The notes under the pieces are model-generated. The model saw only the letters and a program-made list of their open reading frames with translations. It did no database searches and was not told where the DNA came from. This document shows positions 55,232 through 64,000 of a DNA stretch of 64,000 nucleotides, piece by piece. How positions within the stretch are numbered: the first letter of the stretch is position 1; every line of letters starts with the position of its first letter. This stretch comes from Trebonia sp963811335 (GTDB taxonomy: Bacteria; Actinomycetota; Actinomycetes; Streptosporangiales; Streptosporangiaceae): assembly GCA_963811335.1 (NCBI GenBank), contig CAWERB010000032.1, positions 198,158-262,157 on the forward strand. The letters are read 5' to 3'. Made by a program: the position numbers and the translations under genes.

Positions 55232-55493
55232 GACGACTCCTCTCCCGCTGATGGTGAGCTGGACACCAGGCGCCTACCCGGGGCCGGCCGGGCCATGCCG
55301 CCGCGGGCGACCTTATGCGCTCCGCGGGTAATCCGGCGGCAAACCGGGAATGAGGCGGTCATCGACCCGTCGGCCAGGGCGTCGCCGGTGACGGGCCGTC
55401 ACGAGTCGCCGGAAAAGCCGAGATATCCATAGGAATTCCTTTATTTCTACAAAGCAATGACTCAGGCGCTTTGCGTGGAGGTACTTTTCCCGG

Positions 55494-57378
55494 GTGTACG
55501 CGATCGGGGCGAGAGTCCGGGAGCAGCCGGCGACGGGCGGCCAGCGCCGCCGGTGGCCGTGGGCGGTCCTAACCGTGCTCGGTTGCACGGCCCTGCTGTT
55601 CTTCTGCTACCTGCGCGTCGCCGGAACCGTGCGAGTGAACTCCGATGCCGCCGGGCTGGTACTGCAGGCCTCGGACATGCTGCACGGGAACCTGCTGCTG
55701 CACGGCTGGTGGGACACGGACGTCTCGTTCATCACGACCGAGTTGCCGGAGTACATGGGCGTGACGGCGGTCGCCGGGGTCCGCCCCGACGTGGTGCACA
55801 TCTGCTCGGCACTGACCTACACGTTGCTCGTGCTGCTGGCGGCGTTCGTGGCCCGCGGCCGGGCCCGCGGCGCGGAGGGCGTGGTCCGCGCGCTGCTCGC
55901 GGCGGGGGTCATGCTGGCGCCGCAGCCGACCGGGCCGACCCCGGTGCTGCTCGGCAGTCCCGACCACGTTGGCACCGCGTTGCCGCTGCTGCTCTTCCTG
56001 CTGCTGCTCGACCGTACGCCGGACCCGCGAGCCCGGGCGGGCTGGTACGTCCCGGTGTGCTGCGCCGTCTGCGTCACGGCGGCGGGGCTGCTTGCCCTGA
56101 TGATCGTTGGCGACCCGCTGGCGGAGGTAGTCGGCGTCGTCCCGCTGGTCCTCGCCTGCCTGCTGCGGGCCGTCCGGATCGGCGTCATCCGGCTCAACCG
56201 GGCGCGGGGCGCTACGGCCAGGGACGATGGCGAGCCCGCGGTCGCGGCCGGGCCCACCGCCGGCCGCCGGTCCCGTGGCCGAGGGCCCGGGGGCGGCGGA
56301 CCCGGCGGCCGGTGACCGGGGCGCGGCGGACACCTCATGGCGGGCGGCCGGCTACCAGCTGCTGCTCGCGGCCGCCGCGCTCTCGGCCGTCCCGCTCGCG
56401 CGGGCGATGAACTCGCTGATCAGGCGGCACCACGGGTACCAGCTCGGGCCGAACCTGTACGGTCTGCAGCCACTGCATGAGATGGTCAAGAGCGCGCCCA
56501 TCATCTGGCGGAGTTTCCTCGTGCTCTTCGGCGCCGACTACGCCGACGTGAGCGGCGCGGGCAACGTAGCCTTCGCCCTCGCGCACCTGGCCGGGGTGGC
56601 GGTGGTGATCGCCGCGGTCGCCTTTGCCGTCTGGCGGCTGCTCGTTCCCGTGCGCGCCGCGCGGGCCGGCGACCTGGTCGCCAACTTCCTGGTGATCGCC
56701 GTCCTGGTAAACATCGCGGCCTACTTCGTGTTCGTCCAGCCCTACAACATCTACACCGCGCACGAGATCGGGCCGGTGGCGTCGTTTGGCGCGGCCCTGA
56801 CCGGCCGGATGCTCGGCGGCCCGGCCCTCCGGGCCTGGCGAGCAGCGCGGGAAAGGCAGGACAAGGAGCCGGGCAGCCCGGCCGGGGCGCCGGGCGGGAA
56901 GCCGCGGCCCCGGCTCTCCACGCTGCGACGGTACGGCGCCCAGGTTCTCCTCCCGGCGCTGACCGTCGGCTTCGCCTGCTACCTGGCGCTGCTCGGCATC
57001 GCCGCCGCGTACCCGCAGGCGCCGGCGCAGAACAACACACTCACCAGCTGGCTGAGCGAGCACCACCTGAGCAGCGGCGTGGCCTCGTACTGGGAGGCGT
57101 CAAGCGTCACGGTGGACTCCGGCGGCCAGATCACCATGCTCGCGGTCGGGATCCACGGCTGGAAACACCGGCTGGCTCCGGACAAGTGGGAGACCGATGC
57201 GCGGCTGGCCAGCCCGAAGACGCACAGCGCGAACTTCGTCGTCACCGGGCCGGACCGCATCATCCCGGCCAAGCTGGCCATAGAGATGTTCGGCAACCCG
57301 CTGCGCACCTACCGCTACGGTCCGTACACCATCATGGTCTGGGACAAGAACCTGCTCCGCGAGCTGAACCACATCTGA
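55494..57378 (+). CDS. Large polytopic membrane protein, GT-C-like, paralogue A, frameshifted
   Basis: About 627 residues from GTG 55494 (GGAGG upstream). After helix 1 (AVLTVLGCTALLFFCYLRVAG) comes an outer loop VNSDAAGLVLQASDMLHGN, whose Asp resembles the first-loop acid of GT-C glycosyltransferases. LHGWWDTDVSFITTELPEYM and eight or more helices follow. An indel between 56225 and 56320 joins the two halves. The end is an extracytoplasmic domain of about 110 residues (VTVDSGGQITMLAVGIHGWKH, YRYGPYTIMVWDKNLL). A paralogue is at 58.3 kb. Glycosyl transfer is inferred, not shown. Confidence 0.72.
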
Positions 57379-57415
57379 GCCGCGCCCGCGCCGACGCCGG
57401 GCGAGCGTGCTCAGC

Positions 57416-58168
57416 TCACACGCCGCCGGTCAGGGTCACGCCGCCGTCGAGCACCAGGGTCTGGCCGGTGATCCAGCTCGCCTGATCGGACAGCAGGAAC
57501 GCGACCGCGCCCGCGATGTCCTGCGGCACCCCGAGGCGCTTGAGCGGGTAGGCGGCCGACACCTGCTCCTCGCGGCCCTCATACAGCGCGGTGGCGAACT
57601 TCGTCTTCACCACGGCCGGCGCCACCGCGTTCACCCGGATGCGCGGGCCGAGCTCGACGGCGAGCTCCGTGGTCAGCCGGATCAGCGCCGCCTTGCTGAC
57701 CCCGTACAGGCCGATACCGGGGCTTGGCCGCAGCCCGGCCACTGAGGAGACGTTCACTACCGATCCGCCGTGCTCACCCATCCACGCGTCCCTCGCCTGA
57801 GTGGTCCAGGCGAGCGGGGCGAGCACGTTGACCGCCAAGATCTTGGCGGCGGCCGCCGGGTCGGTCCCGGCTACCGGGCCGTAGACCGGGTTGATGCCCG
57901 CGTTGTTGACGAGCATGTCAAGCCGCCCGAACGCCTCCATGGTCCGGGCGATGGCTTCCGCCTGGTGGCCGGCGTCGTCGGCCTTGCCGGGCACCGCGAT
58001 GGCCACGTCGGGCCCGCCGAGTTCCGCCACGGCCGCGTCGAGGTGCTCGGCGTTACGGGCGGTGACGCACACGCGCGCGCCGTGCCGCACCAGTTCCGCG
58101 GCGATGCCAAGGCCGATGCCCCGGCTGGCACCGGTGACGATAGCGACGCGCTCTTTCAGCGATTCCAT
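57416..58168 (-). CDS. SDR family oxidoreductase (FabG-like)
   Basis: 250 residues, intact: AIVTGASRGIGLGIAAELVRHGA, VNNAGINPVYGP, VVNVSSVAGL, YGVSKAALIRLTTELAVEL (YxxxK), VNAVAPAVVKTKF and TGQTLVLDGGVTL. It probably reduces a ketone with NAD(P)H. It lies on the opposite strand between the two paralogous membrane protein genes. Confidence 0.92.
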   Translation of the reverse strand: MESLKERVAIVTGASRGIGLGIAAELVRHGARVCVTARNAEHLDAAVAELGGPDVAIAVPGKADDAGHQAEAIARTMEAFGRLDMLVNNAGINPVYGPVAGTDPAAAAKILAVNVLAPLAWTTQARDAWMGEHGGSVVNVSSVAGLRPSPGIGLYGVSKAALIRLTTELAVELGPRIRVNAVAPAVVKTKFATALYEGREEQVSAAYPLKRLGVPQDIAGAVAFLLSDQASWITGQTLVLDGGVTLTGGV

Positions 58169-58292
58169 GTCCTGCTCCCGGTGTCCGTTCCGCTCTCGGC
58201 TGACCGTACCAGGGCCGGTCGGGCCGGCGAGAATCCGGTTAGCTTCCGCTTAAGGTCCGCGTCCGGATGCGCACGCTGGGTAGTTACAGCTC

Positions 58293-59998
58293 GTGGCCTT
58301 GATGGGGGAGAAGGCACAACGCCAGTCGCGGGGGACTGCCCGGCGGCATCGCGGGCTGGCCCGGTGGGCCCTCGCCACGGTGCTGGCCGGGGCGGCCTTG
58401 ATGGCCTGCTACCTGCGCGTCGCCGGCGCCACGCAAGTGAATTCCGACGGCGACGGGCTCGTCCTGCAGGCCTCGAGCATGCTGCACGGCAACCTGCTGC
58501 TGCACGGCTGGTGGGCCACCGACGTCTCATTCATCACCACCGAGCTGCCCGAGTACATGGCCGTCACCGCCGTCGGCGGTGTCCGCCCTGAGGTGGTCCA
58601 CGTCTGCTCGGCGCTCACCTACACCCTGCTTGTGCTGCTCGCGGCGTTCGTGGCGCGCGGCCGGGCCCGGGGCGCGGAGGGCGTGGTCCGGGCGCTGCTC
58701 GCGGCCACCGTCATGCTGGCGCCGCAGCCGAGCGGACCGACCGTGGTGCTGCTCGGCAGCCCCGACCACGTGGGCACCGCGGTTCCGCTGCTCGCGCTGC
58801 TGCTCCTGCTGGACCGGGCCCAGGACTGGCGAGCGCGGGCCCGCTGGCTGGTGCCGGCCTGCGTGACGGTGCTGCTTGCCTGGACGATCGTCGGCGACCC
58901 GCTGGCGGAGGTGGCCGGCGTCGTCCCGCTGGCTCTCGCCTGCCTGCTGCGGGCCGGCCGGATCATCACGGCGCGGCAGGCAGCGGGGACGCGGCGCGCG
59001 GCCTGGTACGAGGTTTCCGTTGCCGCCGCCGCGCTCATCGCCGTTCCCGTCGCCAAAGCGGTGAACTCGCTGGTAACCGAGCTTGGCGGCTACCGCCTTG
59101 GAGCGGCCACGTATCACCCGCTGCCGTGGCACAGGATCGCGCAGGACGCGCCGATGCTCTGGCGGAGCGCGCTCGCGCTGTTCGGCGCCGACTACGCGGG
59201 CGTGACCGGCGCGGGTAACGTCGCCTTCGCGCTCGTGCACCTCGCCGGGGTGGCCCTGGTGATCACCGCGGTTGTCTTCGCCGTTTGGCGGCTGATCCGG
59301 CCGCCGCGTACCGAGCCGCTTGGCGACCTGGTGGCTGACGTGCTGGTGCTCGCCGTCGTCGTGAACATCGCGGCCTACCTGCTGCTCGTCCCGATCGACA
59401 ACATTTACAGCGCGCACGAGATCGGCCCGGTCCTGTCCCTGGGCGCGGCGCTGACCGGACGGATGCTCGGCGGACCGCTGCTCCGCTTCCGTATCACCCG
59501 GGCGGATCCCAGGCTACCAAGCGGCCGCGCCGGGTCAGGCTCCCCGGGCTCAGCGACGGCACCCCGGCCCTGCTGCCGGCCCTCGCCGCGGGGCTCGCCT
59601 GTTATGTCGTGCTGCTCGGAGTCGCCGCCGCGTCCCCGCAGCGAATGCCGCAGAACGTGCACCTCGCCACCTGGCTGCGCCAGCACCGCCTGCGCAGCGG
59701 GCTTGCCCCGTACTGGCAGGCGTCGAGCGTCACCGTTGACTCCGGCGGCAGGATCACCATGCTCGCCGTCAGGGCTCGCGGCTTGAACCACAAGCTGGCA
59801 CCGTACCCGTGGGAAACCGACGTGCGGCTGGCCGACCCCGCCGCGCACACCGCGAATTTCGTCGTCATCGTGCCGGGCACGGCCATCTCAAGCAAGCTCG
59901 CCGTGAAGACCTTCGGGAAACCCGCGCGGACCTACCGCTTCGAGTCTTACACCGTCATGGTCTGGAATGAGAACCTGCTCGGCAAGCTCAGTCCTTGA
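58293..59998 (+). CDS. Large polytopic membrane protein, GT-C-like, paralogue B, frameshifted
   Basis: About 568 residues. Same plan as paralogue A: helix 1, VNSDGDGLVLQASSMLHGN, LHGWWATDVSFITTELPEYM, AFVARGRARGAEGVVRALL, GSPDHVGTA, FGADYAGVTGAGNVAFAL, then the outer C-terminal domain VTVDSGGRITMLAVRARG to YRFESYTVMVWNENLLG. It lacks the charged linker of A. An indel near 59515-59525 separates GRMLGGPLLRFR from LPALAAGLACYVVLLG. The stop overlaps the convergent CsbD-like gene. Start GTG 58293; function as for A. Confidence 0.72.
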
Positions 59999-60182
59999 AA
60001 GCGTCCCTGACGTTCTTGCCCGCGTCCTTGACCTGCTCGCCCACCTGGCGTCCGGCGCCCTCGACGCGCTCGGCCGCGCCCTCGGTCTCCAGGTACGGGT
60101 CACCGGTTGCCCGGCCTACGTTCTGCTTGGCCCGGCCCTTGCCCATCTTGAACCGGTTGCGAAGCTTGTCCATGAAACCCAT
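59988..60182 (-). CDS. CsbD-like stress protein
   Basis: 64 residues: MGFMDKLRNRFKMGKGRAKQ, NVGRATGDPYLETEGAAERV and EQVKDAGKNVRDAFKD. A small, charged, largely helical protein of the CsbD family, linked in other bacteria to general stress. ATG 60182 has GGAGG nine bases upstream. It is convergent with paralogue B, overlapping by 11 bases. Confidence 0.82.
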   Translation of the reverse strand: MGFMDKLRNRFKMGKGRAKQNVGRATGDPYLETEGAAERVEGAGRQVGEQVKDAGKNVRDAFKD

Positions 60183-60310
60183 GTCGCGCCTCCTTGGTAT
60201 GAGATCGCCTTTCAGCTGCCCACCGCCGGGCGGCTCAACCCTTGCGGCGCGCAAGCGGCCGCCGCACGCGGCCGGGCCAGGTGCACGCCCGGCTGACCGC
60301 GTCTGCCAGG

Positions 60311-60745
60311 ATGCTGTCCATGAAGCTGACGTCACATTTGCCCGATGGCCGCCGCGCGCACGTGGAGGGCAGGCTGCGCGCCAACCTGATGGCGTGGCTG
60401 ACGACCGTGCGCCCGGACGGGCGGCCAGACAGCGTGCCCGTGTGGTTCTTGCTGCGCGACGACGAGACGATCCTGGTCTACAGTCAGGCGGCGAAGATCA
60501 AGCTGCGCAACATCGCAGGCAACCCGAGGGTGTCACTCGGGCTCGACGTGACCGATATCGGGCGGGACATCATCCGCGTCGAGGGGACCGCCGAGCACGT
60601 GCCTGGGTACCCCGCGGCCGACCAGGTGCCGGAGTACGTGGCGAAGTACGCCGAGCGCATCGGGGCGAATTTCGGCACGCCATCCCGGTTCGCCGAACTG
60701 TTCCCCGAGGCGCTGGTCATCACGCCGGACCGGCTGCACGCCTGA
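60311..60745 (+). CDS. PPOX-class F420-dependent enzyme
   Basis: 144 residues from ATG 60311 (60320 also possible). The split-barrel motifs are AWLTTVRPDGRPDSVPVWFLLRDDETILVYSQ, KIKLRNIAGNPRVSLGLD and IIRVEGTAEHVPGYP, with FAELFPEALVITPDRL at the end. It belongs to the F420/FMN-binding PPOX group and is different from the one at 22.2 kb. It precedes the acyl-CoA dehydrogenase by 48 bases, possibly the same transcript. Confidence 0.88.
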   Translation: MLSMKLTSHLPDGRRAHVEGRLRANLMAWLTTVRPDGRPDSVPVWFLLRDDETILVYSQAAKIKLRNIAGNPRVSLGLDVTDIGRDIIRVEGTAEHVPGYPAADQVPEYVAKYAERIGANFGTPSRFAELFPEALVITPDRLHA

Positions 60746-60793
60746 CGGCTCCTAGCCGCCGGAGACAGGAGGGGCCATGCCGGCGATGAGCTG

Positions 60794-61921
60794 ATGCCGA
60801 CCGAGGAGTCGGCCGACCTGATCGAGCTGACCCGCAGCATCGTCGACAAGGAGCTGCGCCCGCTGGTCGACGAGGCCGAGCGCGCGCACGCGTTCCACCG
60901 GGAGGCGTTCACCACGCTTGGCCGGGCCGGCCTGCTGAGCCTGCCCTACCCGGAGGAGTACGGCGGCGGCGGCCAGCCATACGAGGTCTACCTTCAGGTG
61001 CTCGAGGAGATCGCCGCGGCGTGGGCCGCTATCGGGGTCGGCACCAGCGTGCACGCGCTGAGCTGCTTCGGGCTGTTCCACGCCGGCACCAGCGAGCAGA
61101 AGGAGCGCTGGCTGCCCGGCATGCTCGGCGGTGAGCAGCTCGGCGCCTACTGCCTGTCCGAGGCGCACGCCGGCTCCGACCCGGCGGCGATGCGCACCAG
61201 GGCGGTGCGGGACTCCGGCGACTACCTGATCACCGGGGCGAAGGCCTGGACGACGCACGGCGGCGTGGCCGACTTCTACCAGGTGATGGCGCGCACCAGC
61301 GACGACGGCGGCCGGGGCATCTCCTGCTTCCTGGTGCCCGCCGACGCCCCCGGGCTGTCCGCGGACGTGCCGGAGGACAAGATGGGCCTGATGAGCTCGC
61401 CGACCACGACCATGCTGTTCGATAACGTCCGGGTACCCGTCGAGCGGCGGCTGGGAGCCGAGGGCCAGGGCCTGCCGATCGCGCTCGCCGGCCTGGACTC
61501 CGGGCGGCTCGGCATCGCCGCGGTGGCGACCGGCGTCGCTCAGGGCGCCCTCGACGTGGCCGTGCGGTACGCGAAGGAGCGCGAGTCGTTCGGCAAGCCG
61601 ATCATCGACCACCAGGGGCTGGCGTTCCTGCTGGCCGACATGGCCGCCGCCGTGGAGTCCGCCCGGGCGACGTACCTGTACGCGGCCCGGCTGCGCGACG
61701 CGGGGCGGCGGTTCTCCCGCCAGGCGTCGATCGCGAAGATGACCGCCACCGACAACGCGATGCGGGTGACCACCGAAGCGGTTCAGGTGCTCGGCGGCGC
61801 CGGCTACACCAGGGACTTCCCCGTCGAGCGGTACATGCGCGAGACCAAGGTCATGCAGATCTTCGAGGGCACCAACCAGATCCAGCGCCTGGTCATCGCC
61901 CGTGACCTGGCCAAGGGCTGA
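60794..61921 (+). CDS. Acyl-CoA dehydrogenase
   Basis: 375 residues, intact, ATG 60794. FAD-binding and catalytic motifs are LPYPEEYGGGGQPYEVYL, YCLSEAHAGSDPAAM, YLITGAKAWTTHG, VERRLGAEGQGLPIAL, QVLGGAGYTRDFPVERYMRE and MQIFEGTNQIQRLVIAR. The Glu of FEGT is the expected catalytic base. It oxidises an acyl-CoA to the enoyl-CoA. Chain-length preference cannot be told. Confidence 0.95.
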   Translation: MPTEESADLIELTRSIVDKELRPLVDEAERAHAFHREAFTTLGRAGLLSLPYPEEYGGGGQPYEVYLQVLEEIAAAWAAIGVGTSVHALSCFGLFHAGTSEQKERWLPGMLGGEQLGAYCLSEAHAGSDPAAMRTRAVRDSGDYLITGAKAWTTHGGVADFYQVMARTSDDGGRGISCFLVPADAPGLSADVPEDKMGLMSSPTTTMLFDNVRVPVERRLGAEGQGLPIALAGLDSGRLGIAAVATGVAQGALDVAVRYAKERESFGKPIIDHQGLAFLLADMAAAVESARATYLYAARLRDAGRRFSRQASIAKMTATDNAMRVTTEAVQVLGGAGYTRDFPVERYMRETKVMQIFEGTNQIQRLVIARDLAKG

Positions 61922-62082
61922 AATAGGGCGCTGACCTGCGGTTTCCGGGTCGGCGGTCGCTGGGGCGGGCCGTTCCGCTCGGGAGTGGGGTGGCCCGGTC
62001 TCATGTCTTACTGTCCGGTTGATGCCGGTTGTTTCCTGTCGTTTCCGGACCGCGTGCTGAGTTGGTGCTGATACCGGAATTA

Positions 62083-62116
62083 ATGGTCTAGACCATTTTT
62101 CATATGGGTCTAGACC
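62083..62116. promoter_or_regulatory. Two DasR/GntR-type operators (dre-like palindromes)
   Basis: ATGGTCTAGACCAT (62083-62096) is a perfect 14-base palindrome. GGTCTAGACC (62107-62116) is a perfect 10-base one with its centre 22 bases away, about two helical turns. The core TGGTCTAGACCA equals the known consensus of the N-acetylglucosamine regulator DasR in actinomycetes. No sugar gene follows in either direction within the window. Confidence 0.68.
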
Positions 62117-62304
62117 AATTGGCGTTGCGGTACGGTCGGGACAGGGTGGGTCAGGGGGCCCTTCGGGTACCGGACCTGGAGGCGGGCCATCCGTAGCGGA
62201 AATGGCCCGCGGTCATCGTCGGGGTTGCGCTGGTCGGCCTGCCCTTGGCCGCGGAGCGTCGGCTTGGGACGGGCCGACCCGCAGGCCGTCGCGTTCATCG
62301 CGAA

Positions 62305-62324
62305 TGGGTGCAGCTCTTCTGAAG
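62305..62324 (+). repeat. 20-base direct repeat, left copy (TGGGTGCAGCTCnTCTGAAG)
   Basis: Matches 62878-62897 at 19 of 20 bases, in the same orientation. The right copy is 13 bases from the transposase stop, so this is probably an insertion-sequence end. The two copies bracket the broken acetyltransferase gene. Confidence 0.75.
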
Positions 62325-62356
62325 GGACTGCTGACCAGTAGTTTTGCCGGATGACT

Positions 62357-62832
62357 TCAGAGAACGAGCTTCATGCGCGGGGCTGAGGTGACTGTGAAGC
62401 CGAGCTTCTCGTAGATGCGCTGCCCTTCGGGGTGTAGCGCTGCAGTTGAACGCGGTCGGCGGTGATCGACCGGGCCCAGGCCACCACGTCGAGCACGAGC
62501 TCCGTTGCGTGACCGCGGCCGCGATGCGCGGGCAGGGTGATGACGTTCGCGAGGCGCACGGTGCGCCCCCGGGCGCACTGAGGGGCTGGGGAGAGCCGAT
62601 CTCCAGGGTGCCGATGGCCGTGGCCACGAGCTCGCCGTCTGCCTCGATCACGGGGAACCGGGCATTGAGGCTGTCGTCGACGTATTTTGCGAACCACTCA
62701 CGTGCATGGTGCCTTCACGGCTGCCCGGATGTCGTGCCCGCCATCGTCAGACAAGAGATCCCAAAGGCGCAGCAGCTGGGGGCTGTCCTCGGCCTTCGCG
62801 GTCCGCAGGCAGGCTGAGCTGATCCGGGTCAC
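62357..62832 (-). pseudogene. GNAT N-acetyltransferase, three frameshifts
   Basis: GTG 62832 opens TRISSACLRTAKAEDSPQLLRLWDLLSDD. After an indel near 62700 comes REWFAKYVDDSLNARFPVIEADGELVATAIGTLEI. After another in a G5 run near 62570 comes VRLANVITLPAHRGRGHATELVLDVV, with the acetyl-CoA motif RGRGHA. After a third near 62430 comes EGQRIYEKLGFTVTSAPRMKLVL. Assembled, it is a normal 158-residue GNAT enzyme. It sits between two copies of an IS-end sequence, so either real decay or sequence error is possible. Confidence 0.78.
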
Positions 62833-62877
62833 TGCGCCATGATTACACAGTCTGAGACGGGCCAGCATTTCCCTCTT

Positions 62878-62897
62878 TGGGTGCAGCTCGTCTGAAG
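62878..62897 (+). repeat. 20-base direct repeat, right copy next to the transposase
   Basis: TGGGTGCAGCTCGTCTGAAG, one base different from 62305-62324. It is just beyond the transposase stop and probably belongs to the IS terminus. Confidence 0.75.
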
Positions 62898-62909
62898 TGA
62901 GAGGGCCGG

Positions 62910-64000
62910 TCAGGCGCCGAGTGTGTATTGTCCCTGGTTAATGCCGGGATAGAGTCGCTGGTGCTCGCGCTTGATGTGGAATCGCCAGTACTCCTCGAAA
63001 TCGCCGTTGCTGATGACAGCTCTCAGGGTGAGGATGGCCTCGGCGCCGTTCAGGCCCCATCTCGCGCCTCCCAGATTGAGACGGTCGGCTATGAGGTGAC
63101 GGCATGCGCCCTCGATGACTCCGGTCGCGATTGGCCAGCCGGCGTCGAGGGCCTGGTCGTAACGCAGGAACTCGCGCTTGTTTCCCAGGTAGCGGACGCA
63201 CGCGTCGGCTCCGGAGCGGCGGCTGCCTTCCAGCCCGGCGGCGTCGGCTTCGGCGGTGATCTCGGCGGCGGCCCGGTCGCTGTCGCCGGCCAGGACGGCG
63301 AGGGCCTTGGCCGCGACCCAGTCCTCGGCGGCGGGATCCCCGGCCTCGTGGAGGCTCCATGCAGCGCCCCATATGTATTCGAGGACGTGAATTATGTCGA
63401 TTATGACGTGGATGGTGACGCCGCGGCGGGCGGCCTCGGCGCGGATGAGGCCCAGCTGGTGCTCTGCGCCGTCGACGAGGACGACCCAGGTCCGCTGGTG
63501 GAGCGGGTCGCGGGCCTCGGCCTCGTCGAACGCGGCGGCGATCATGTCCGCGGGGTCCTTGCGGACGGACCCGGCCAGCCACTTGGCCCGGGCTTTCGGG
63601 CCGGGCCGGAGCGCGCGGGCGCGGGCCCGGCCGCCGGGCGGGGCGATCACGTCGTGCGGGCGGCGTTCCGCGGGCTCGGCGTCGTAGACGGTGACCAGGG
63701 CGGCCATCCGCTTGCGGTTCGGCTTCTCCCCGGCCGTCAGCCGGGTCCGCATCTTCCCCAGCTTCGCGGCGGCCTTGGCGGTGGCGGCCCGCAGCGCCCT
63801 GGGCCGCATCACGACGCCCTTGCAGTCGGCCGACAGGACCAGCAGCGCCGCGGGCGTGCACGGCTCCGGGATCCGGGCGGCGTAGAACGCGGGGCAATGC
63901 CGGCGGCGGAGCGCACAACGGAGTCCTCGGCCTGCCGCTTGCCGATGACCGGACCGCAGCGGCGGGCGATGGCGTCGTGCGCGGCCTCGAACGAGCCGCG
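62910..64000 (-). mobile_element. ISKra4-type transposase, 5' end beyond the window, frameshifted
   Basis: About 360 residues visible. ISKra4-family features: LVLSADCKGVVMRPRALR, AAAKLGKMRTRLTAGEKPNRKRMAALVTVYD, RTWVVLVDGAEHQLGLI, IIDIIHVLEYIWGAAWSLH and TGVIEGACRHLIADRLNLGGARWGLNGAEAIL. The Asp residues in SADCKG and VLVDG and the Glu in VIEG are the likely DDE acids. An indel near 63890 joins it to GKRQAEDSVVRSAAG upstream. The N-terminus and left IS end lie outside the window. Confidence 0.88.

Larger units (their letters stand above)
61922..62356. other. Intergenic region with orphan operators and an IS-end copy
   Basis: No gene is evident. It holds two GGTCTAGACC palindromes (62083-62116) in an AT-rich stretch, then a GC-rich part. 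At 62305-62324 lies a 20-base copy of the sequence found next to the transposase gene. It reads like a former promoter region cut off from its gene. Confidence 0.6.

Noticed and set aside
1..64000. tRNA, rRNA and riboswitch signals
   Set aside because: No tRNA-like cloverleaf with a TTCGA arm or conserved rRNA segment was noticed by eye. A covariance-model scan would be needed to exclude small RNAs.

Overview
The window is very GC-rich (about 70%), with dense, often overlapping genes on both strands, frequent GTG/TTG starts and strong AGGAGG-type ribosome sites. Its gene content is typical of a filamentous, high-GC actinomycete: mycofactocin-type enzymes, F420-dependent PPOX flavoenzymes, a membrane Ser/Thr kinase, an FHA protein, several NarL-type two-component systems, a large LuxR (LAL) regulator, MenB, and a GntR/DasR-like operator pair. 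I cannot name the genus. No rRNA, tRNA, CRISPR array or prophage was seen.

One property dominates the reading. About 25 genes are split between frames by single-base indels (roughly 40 events) while both halves stay conserved and protein-like. Many lie in G/C runs or short repeats. This looks more like indel errors in a draft sequence than mass pseudogenisation, so broken genes are given as one full span with the shift positions noted.

Layout. 0-0.8 kb: end of a histidine kinase and its response regulator. 0.8-5.6 kb: mycofactocin-type group (MftR-like regulator, mycofactocin-coupled SDR, MoxR ATPase, VWA protein, MftD) without mftA, mftB or mftC. 5.6-8.3 kb: secreted FMN-binding protein and a ferric-reductase-like flavocytochrome. 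8.8-11.3 kb: FHA protein convergent with a receptor kinase. 11.6-13.9 kb: MFS exporter and divergent LysR regulator. 13.9-17.7 kb: two-gene heterodimeric ABC exporter; the first gene carries an in-frame palindromic insert. 18-22.6 kb: MFS carrier, sterol-desaturase-like hydroxylase, FAH-family hydrolase, LysE exporter, F420 enzyme. 22.6-27.7 kb: two-component system facing an ABC transporter with duplicated permeases. 27.7-30 kb: MocR regulator divergent from a PPOX protein. 30.3-31.5 kb: membrane-anchored propeller-like protein within a 2-kb segment bounded by a 23-bp inverted repeat. 32.3-37.8 kb: SDR, quinone oxidoreductase, SulP and Kup transporters. 38-41 kb: P-loop kinase, then a TetR/MFS efflux divergon with clear operators and a strong terminator. 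41.2-48.1 kb: LAL regulator followed by a coupled methyltransferase / alpha-beta hydrolase / nitrilase / rhodanese operon, the most unusual metabolic unit here. 48-55 kb: thioesterase, DUF72, third two-component system, YiaA/B protein, MenB, HAF-repeat lipoprotein, methyltransferase, DUF6582 protein. 55.5-60 kb: two paralogous large membrane proteins (GT-C-like) around an SDR. 60-64 kb: CsbD-like protein, F420 enzyme, acyl-CoA dehydrogenase, two orphan DasR-type operators, a broken acetyltransferase, and an ISKra4-type transposase running off the right edge.
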